Source of the DNA: Chlorops oryzae
Lineage: Eukaryota > Arthropoda > Insecta > Diptera > Chloropidae
Assembly (NCBI GenBank): GCA_020466095.1
Contig: CM035808.1
Location: 13,327,663 to 13,391,662 of the forward strand
Direction: 5' to 3'
Length of the DNA: 64,000 nucleotides
The notes below the pieces were generated by a model, which worked only from the letters and a program-made list of their open reading frames with translations, was not told where the DNA came from and did not search any database. A program made the translations under genes and the position numbers. This document shows, piece by piece, positions 58,901 to 64,000 of the stretch. Position 1 is the first letter of the stretch, and the number at the start of each line of letters is the position of its first letter.

Positions 58901-61451
58901 AGGTAGTAACAAAATTTCATAAAACTTTCTCATAAATAAAAAAGGGCATGTTTTTATCATTCTTATAATTTCTTATGCCATTTTTATATTCAAATCTTTT
59001 TGCTTTTGTAATCAATTAAAATGTTTTTCTTTTGAAATTTATCGTTCAACAACATTTTTGTCTTTAGACAGGCATTGCCATGATACTGATTATTACTTGT
59101 GCCTTTACGTCATGTGATTAATCATCCCTCTTATTTCTTCGGTTGTTGTTCATCTTTGTTTTTTTTTTTTTTTTTCATTGCGATGTTATTTATGACCTCA
59201 GACTCAGGTATGCGGTCAAACGCCCCGATATGCATTTATAAAAACCGAGCGAGAGTGTTAAGAAAGCAATCAAGCGGGTCAGCGTGTTTTCATTCCTCTA
59301 TCCAATGACTTCAAAAATGATTCAAAACAAAAAAAACCTTTTTTTCTCCCCTCCAGAATTGAGAAAAAGATTAGCTGAAGAGAACAAAATGCTAATGAAC
59401 CAAAAAAAATATATATATATATATATACTTAAATAGAAGATCGAATAAGCTGCTTAGAATATTTGTGGTAAGCCTCTTTGCATATTCATTTCTCATAAAT
59501 TTCCTTTGAGCCGCAGAAAAAGCGTTGATTTGATACCCCATTGTTGCAACGGATGTTGCTGGCACCCATGCACCCATGTGGCATTTATAGTGTATCAATT
59601 TAATACAATTAAGTAGTTGCGTGATCTTGCCGTAGTAAGACCTTAATAGCTAAGAAAGCATTCTTCGAGTATCATTGGGTCTCTGATACATTGTTTAACG
59701 TAAAAGCAATAGAATATAATTTCATCGCAGATCATTGTTTATTCGCTAATAAGCATCGTCAGCTGCCAAGAAGAGGTGATTCTTTATACATAAGTTTTTT
59801 CGTTGTTGTCTCTTCAGTTCGTATTTTATGCGAAACGGATGTTTATTTGAGCATATCACATAACCGAGGAAGTGATCATATTGACTTCATATCCGCTTTT
59901 TATAATTGATATGTGATCCAATAGTAATTATCAATGATCAATAAAATTGATTTCAAATTCGCTTCTAAGAGCGTAAGCTTTCTTATATAATTTGCCAGGT
60001 ATTTAATCTTAAAGTCTTTGAATGCAATTATCCCCTTATATTCAAAATTTCTATCATTCAAAAGATATTGATCAAAAAGCCCACTTTCTTATGAAAACAA
60101 TTTAAAAATGGCCAGCAACATGCTGCGCGCACTAAATAAAAATAGAGCATGTTGCGCAAGAAAAAATTGTATTTAAAATTGAGCATTCAACATGTTTCAA
60201 GCGAATTGCTGCTACAAATCTGTGTTGCTAAGTTTTATTTCAAGTTTTGCGTCACCATTACCTTTTAATAAAAAGACAATCGGAGTAGTAAAAAAAAAAA
60301 AAAAAACGAAAAACTGACAAAAGACGAGATCATTTTCAAATAGACAAAAGAAGGTCTATTTTCGGTAAAAACACAAACTTAAGTTGTTTGCTTGACACTT
60401 TTTTCCAACACTAAATACTACAATAAAGTCCAAATGAGTAGGAATATTTTTTGTTAAAAAAAACACGCAACAAAAAACAAGCCATAATCCGACAGCGGCA
60501 CGTGCTGAACATCACTGAGCTTTACATCGAAAGATGGCAATGTTCCGATCGAAATTCAAATGCTAAATTTTTATGTAGGAGTGCGCCTTGTGGCGTCATG
60601 AAACGGTAATCTATTGCATTTGTTGTTGTTGGCGGTGGTGGTGGTAGTGGTGCATACAACGGACGATTAAAGTAGCAAACCGCAGCAGCACTCTTGTGCC
60701 GCGTATTGACAGCAGTGCAATTTATCTAAAGCGCTTACTGCTGAATGAGACAGCAAATGTGTAGCATACTGATCGCTACCTGAAGCCACAGCCGCAAGAC
60801 AAAACGAACTGAATCAGAGAAAGAAAAATAAAATAAAAATAAATAAAAGAAAAAGAAACGAAATCGAACGCGTTTCGTGCCTGGATCGAGGCTTCTAACG
60901 AGTACAATTGGTAGCAACTTTTTTGTGTTTTCTTTTCTTTTATTTTTATTTTTTGGGTTAATGCAATCAATTTCGATGTCCAGTCCCAAAGTGCGGCTGA
61001 CTTGATTTGGGGTTTCTTTTATGTCGCTGTCTAACTGGAAATATCGAGATCCAGAGCACACGTTCGATGCAATTTAGATGGTCGGCGTGATCTTTGCAGC
61101 AGCGCATGAAACGAATGAAAAAAATGAAAAAAAAAAAATGGAAAAAAATTAATAAAAAGTGTAGCACCAAAAAGCAATCTAGGAGCATCGATTGTACGTT
61201 AAGATAAATCCGTTGGATATTTAAGCTATCTACAGTAAACAGTGCAAGTTTGCTTTACCAATTAATGCGAATTTTTTTTTTTGCTTCTTATTTTTGGAAG
61301 GCTTTTTTTTATACGGCAGCAGACAATGGAGCATCATTAGTTACAGTCCGAAAGAGAGCTGCGGAGTTTTGTGTTTTCTAGTGAGACAGAACAGTTAGAC
61401 GCAAAGTAATTTTCTTCCATTATCAGTGAGATCAGTAATCTGATGCTTTGC

Positions 61452-61476
61452 AGCAGGCAGGCAGGCAGGCAGGCAA
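61452..61476. repeat. (CAGG)n microsatellite
   Basis: Six tandem CAGG units. Confidence 0.8.
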
Positions 61477-63826
61477 GGCAGAGACAGCGAACAAGTTGGC
61501 ACTTGTCAGTAACACCTTCAACAATTTTTGTCTTCAAAAGCCGCTGAATTCTGTCACCGTTGTTCAAGACAAAGAAGACAATGACACCTTAAATTACAAC
61601 GCGAAATTAATCTTGAGAACGTCTCTCACTGACGTACGTTTTCGTTTCTCCCCATTCTCGTCTTCACTCATTTACTCATTTAAGGTTATTCACTTAACAA
61701 GGTGCTAGACGTCTTTTAATCAAACTTATTGTGGGGGTGTTTGGCCGCGTGGTGCCATAGAAAAGAGAATAGAAAGCTTGTAAAGTTTGAGTGTGGTTCC
61801 CAGTATTTTGCCATGAAGTGACCATTTGATTTTCTTTTCTCCAATGAAAAATTACTTCAGCTACTCTTTGGAAAAATTACAAATTTTATGGTCTAATCCT
61901 AAATTTGTTTCTTAGTGGATTTTCTTAAACTTTCCAGTTGGGGGGAGCCTTAGAACCAGATTGGCAGCTGCAAAAAAAAAAGCAGCTCACAAGCTCGTGC
62001 GGTTAATGGACCCCGATTATTAATTAAAAATATGACGAGTGTTTATTAAAAGTGTGCGATTAATATTTAATTGATCTTAGTGAAATTAATTTTTAATTTG
62101 TGGTCTAAAAACTCAATTTAAAGATCCGAAACCATTCTGAGCTGCAACAATCAACAACAGTAATTTGGACATAGCAGTACATGTTTTTATCATTAAAGTC
62201 CAATTTTTTTGGGGTTTATTACTGGGATTAATTGCTTGAGTGTAGTAGCATTTCAACTCATTTCAGGAAGTGTGTCAACTGAAGCGAATTAGTCATTCTT
62301 GTAAGCTCGAAATTGCAAGAAAATTGCATTTTTTTTAAACCAAATTCTTGGGAAGCATTCCGCATGAGCTCGTCGAAAATTCGTTCTGGTAAAATGATTT
62401 TGATTGCTTTCATTTTGAGTCGTTTCCTTTTGCCTTGCCTTTTAAGGTTAAATTTAGATTAAGTTGACTCTTTGAATGATGATTATTACCGAGAGAGTAA
62501 TTTATTTTTGGGAGCTTTGAGTCATGCTCTAAGGTTGAATTAAAATTAATTGTCGTGAGAAGTAACAAAACAATGTCCGATGCGATTTAAATTCAAAAAT
62601 TTTTGCATTTTAAAGGTTTTATTTTTAAGTATATTCAAGACGGCATTAGTTGGCTGAGATGCCAATTTTAGAAGCGAGAGGACCTGGGCCCGACTCCCAG
62701 CTGAGGTCTTGAATGTTGTTTAGTTTTTCTGTGCTTCTCTTTGGTTTACCATTTTTCGTGGTATCACAAATGGCGCATGAGGCGTGAGTGTGTCAACCTT
62801 CATGGTGGGGTTTTGAAGAGTGAAGAAAAATAATCGTAAATTTTGATTTATTCAAGAGATAATTTCTTATCACTTAATATTTGAAAATGATTGCGGGCAC
62901 ATGACCGGACCATCACGACTGCATGTTGCAAAGCACAGCCTATAAATCCAATTTTCGAACACTTTTTCGAACACTTTTTCGTATTGCTGCAATGACGCGT
63001 TCAATATCAGTTTCAAAGGCGTCAATATTTTGCTGGATTGCTTGGATAAACCAATGACTTGACGTATCCTCAAAGAAATCAATCCAAGGATGTCAAATCA
63101 CATGATCATGTAGAACAAAACGATAGAGCTCTATAAGTTTTTATAACACTGATCTTGGTTATAAATAGGGTTCGAAAAAAATGCCGTAAAATTACAAAAA
63201 ATGCATCAAAAACGATCAAAAAGTGCCGTTAAAGTGTCGAAATTAATGCACCTGGGAAGTGTTCTTAATAGTGGTCTTCCCTTAAACGTTTTTTTTTTGC
63301 CTCGAAAACTTCGAAAACTCGTAATTCATGAAGGCTTACAAATTAATGAACGAAGTTTTGTATGAAAAATTTTACATTTTTGCACTTTTTCGATCTTTTC
63401 ACGTTTCAGGGAATACCCCTAATATCTTTGAATATACCCAGAAAATCAATTCAAATAATAATTTTTGAATATTGTATTGATATTTTTTGCACTGAATTTT
63501 TAATTTCAATGAACATAAAAAAACCCTCTTAAAATAAAATATTTTTTATAAGTTTAAATCCATAAGACAAAGACCTCAAAGACCTTTTTTCATAGAAATA
63601 AGCTTGGAGACTTCATCAGCGTTTTTTCAGTGGTTTTAACGAATTTTTCGTCATTTTTAGTGCATTTTTCCGAGCTCTAATTATAAATCTGTAAGACTTG
63701 AAGTCATTGTTGGGGCCTACAATATCTTTCCATGATGAATTGATAGATCTGACTGAACAAAATGACATTGAGATTTGAAATATCTGACAGCTGGTTTTTG
63801 TTTTAGTCCAGACGCTGTTATAAATA

Positions 63827-64000
63827 ACAGGTTGGCTGATAAGTCCCCGGTCTAACAAAGAAAAAACACATTTTTTTGTCAAAATTCGTTTTTATTATTC
63901 AACATAGTTCCCTTCAAGAGCGATACAACGATTATAACGACCTTCCAATTTTTTGATACCATTTTGGTAGTACTCCTTCGGTTTTGCCTCAAAATAGGCC
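63827..64000 (-). mobile_element. irritans-type mariner, 3' end (runs off right edge)
   Basis: The terminal repeat at 63827-63853 begins ACAGGTTGGCTGATAAGTCC, preceded by TA (63825-63826). It is nearly the same as the ends of horn-fly/Himar1-type mariners. The minus-strand reading frame from the right edge to TAA at 63895-63897 encodes the last 34 residues of the transposase (FEAKPKEYYQNG ... LEGNYVE) without interruption. A second mariner lineage, distinct from 44327-45614. Confidence 0.9.
63895..64000 (-). CDS. irritans-type mariner transposase, C-terminal fragment
   Basis: In-frame C-terminus of a mariner transposase, following the irritans pattern (AYFEAKPKEYYQNG, then GRYNRCIALEGNYVE) to the stop. 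The catalytic region lies outside the window, so intactness cannot be judged. Confidence 0.85.
   Translation of the reverse strand, partial: AYFEAKPKEYYQNGIKKLEGRYNRCIALEGNYVE

Larger units (their letters stand above)
49457..63826. other. Large intron of echinus
   Basis: No further USP exon was found on the plus strand before the right-hand mariner. Besides the repeats listed separately, this is AT-rich DNA with T-runs. CpG-richer patches occur near 60480-60720 (with a GGTGGTGGTGG run) and 61040-61120, without exons. Short minus-strand frames here are not convincing genes. Confidence 0.55.

Noticed and set aside
60735..61061. 108-codon minus-strand frame
   Set aside because: Contains Lys/Asn- and Phe/Tyr-rich low-complexity stretches from A/T runs; no domain or splice support.
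62651..62698. tRNA-like sequence (TGGCTGAGATG and GGCCCGACTCC)
   Set aside because: The A box fits, but the B box has two mismatches and the spacing is 36 nt, too short for a tRNA; at most an old SINE fragment.

Overview
The window looks like nuclear DNA of a higher fly, most likely a tephritid fruit fly or a close relative. It is AT-rich and gene-poor. Its recognisable proteins resemble Drosophila ones: a FOXJ1/fd3F-like forkhead factor, two PGRP-SA-like recognition proteins, a five-Tudor protein and echinus. Introns have GT/AG ends, and the repeats are typical of Diptera (DINE-1/Helentron-type elements, mariners, small inverted-repeat elements). From memory of the Drosophila map, ec, fd3F and PGRP-SA are all X-linked, so this may be Muller element A; no search was run.

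Layout. 1-4155 (minus): the first two coding exons of a forkhead gene that runs off the left edge; its 2.5 kb intron holds a DINE inside another inverted-repeat element. 4156-6625: non-coding, with a 725 bp TTAA-flanked element. 6626-9216 (plus): two tandem PGRP-SA-like genes with identical exon structure. The first has its apparent signal peptide out of frame; a foldback repeat separates them. 9217-10489: transposon relics. 10490-16526 (minus): a ten-exon gene for a multi-Tudor protein of the piRNA-pathway type. Its promoter and first exons are repeated in inverted orientation at 20640-21830, making a large palindrome with a 3.6 kb spacer full of transposons. 21830-44326: over 22 kb without a convincing gene, holding nested inverted-repeat elements, retrotransposon relics, a SINE-like element and about 0.9 kb of (TTTA)n. 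44327-45614: a complete mariner with an intact transposase. 49172-49456 (plus): the exon of echinus carrying the ubiquitin-protease cysteine box, followed by an intron of more than 14 kb that fills the rest of the window. 63827-64000: the end of a second, irritans-type mariner.

Functional threads. The PGRP-SA pair belongs to Toll-pathway bacterial sensing. The Tudor gene belongs to the germline small-RNA machinery, and it has itself been caught in an inverted duplication that could form a long hairpin if transcribed through. The most unusual structures are that palindrome, the frame-broken PGRP-SA copy, the 24 bp direct repeats around the TTAA element, the intact mariner, and a set of nested, previously unnamed (to me) inverted-repeat elements. 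Exon boundaries were placed by eye from splice signals and reading phase.
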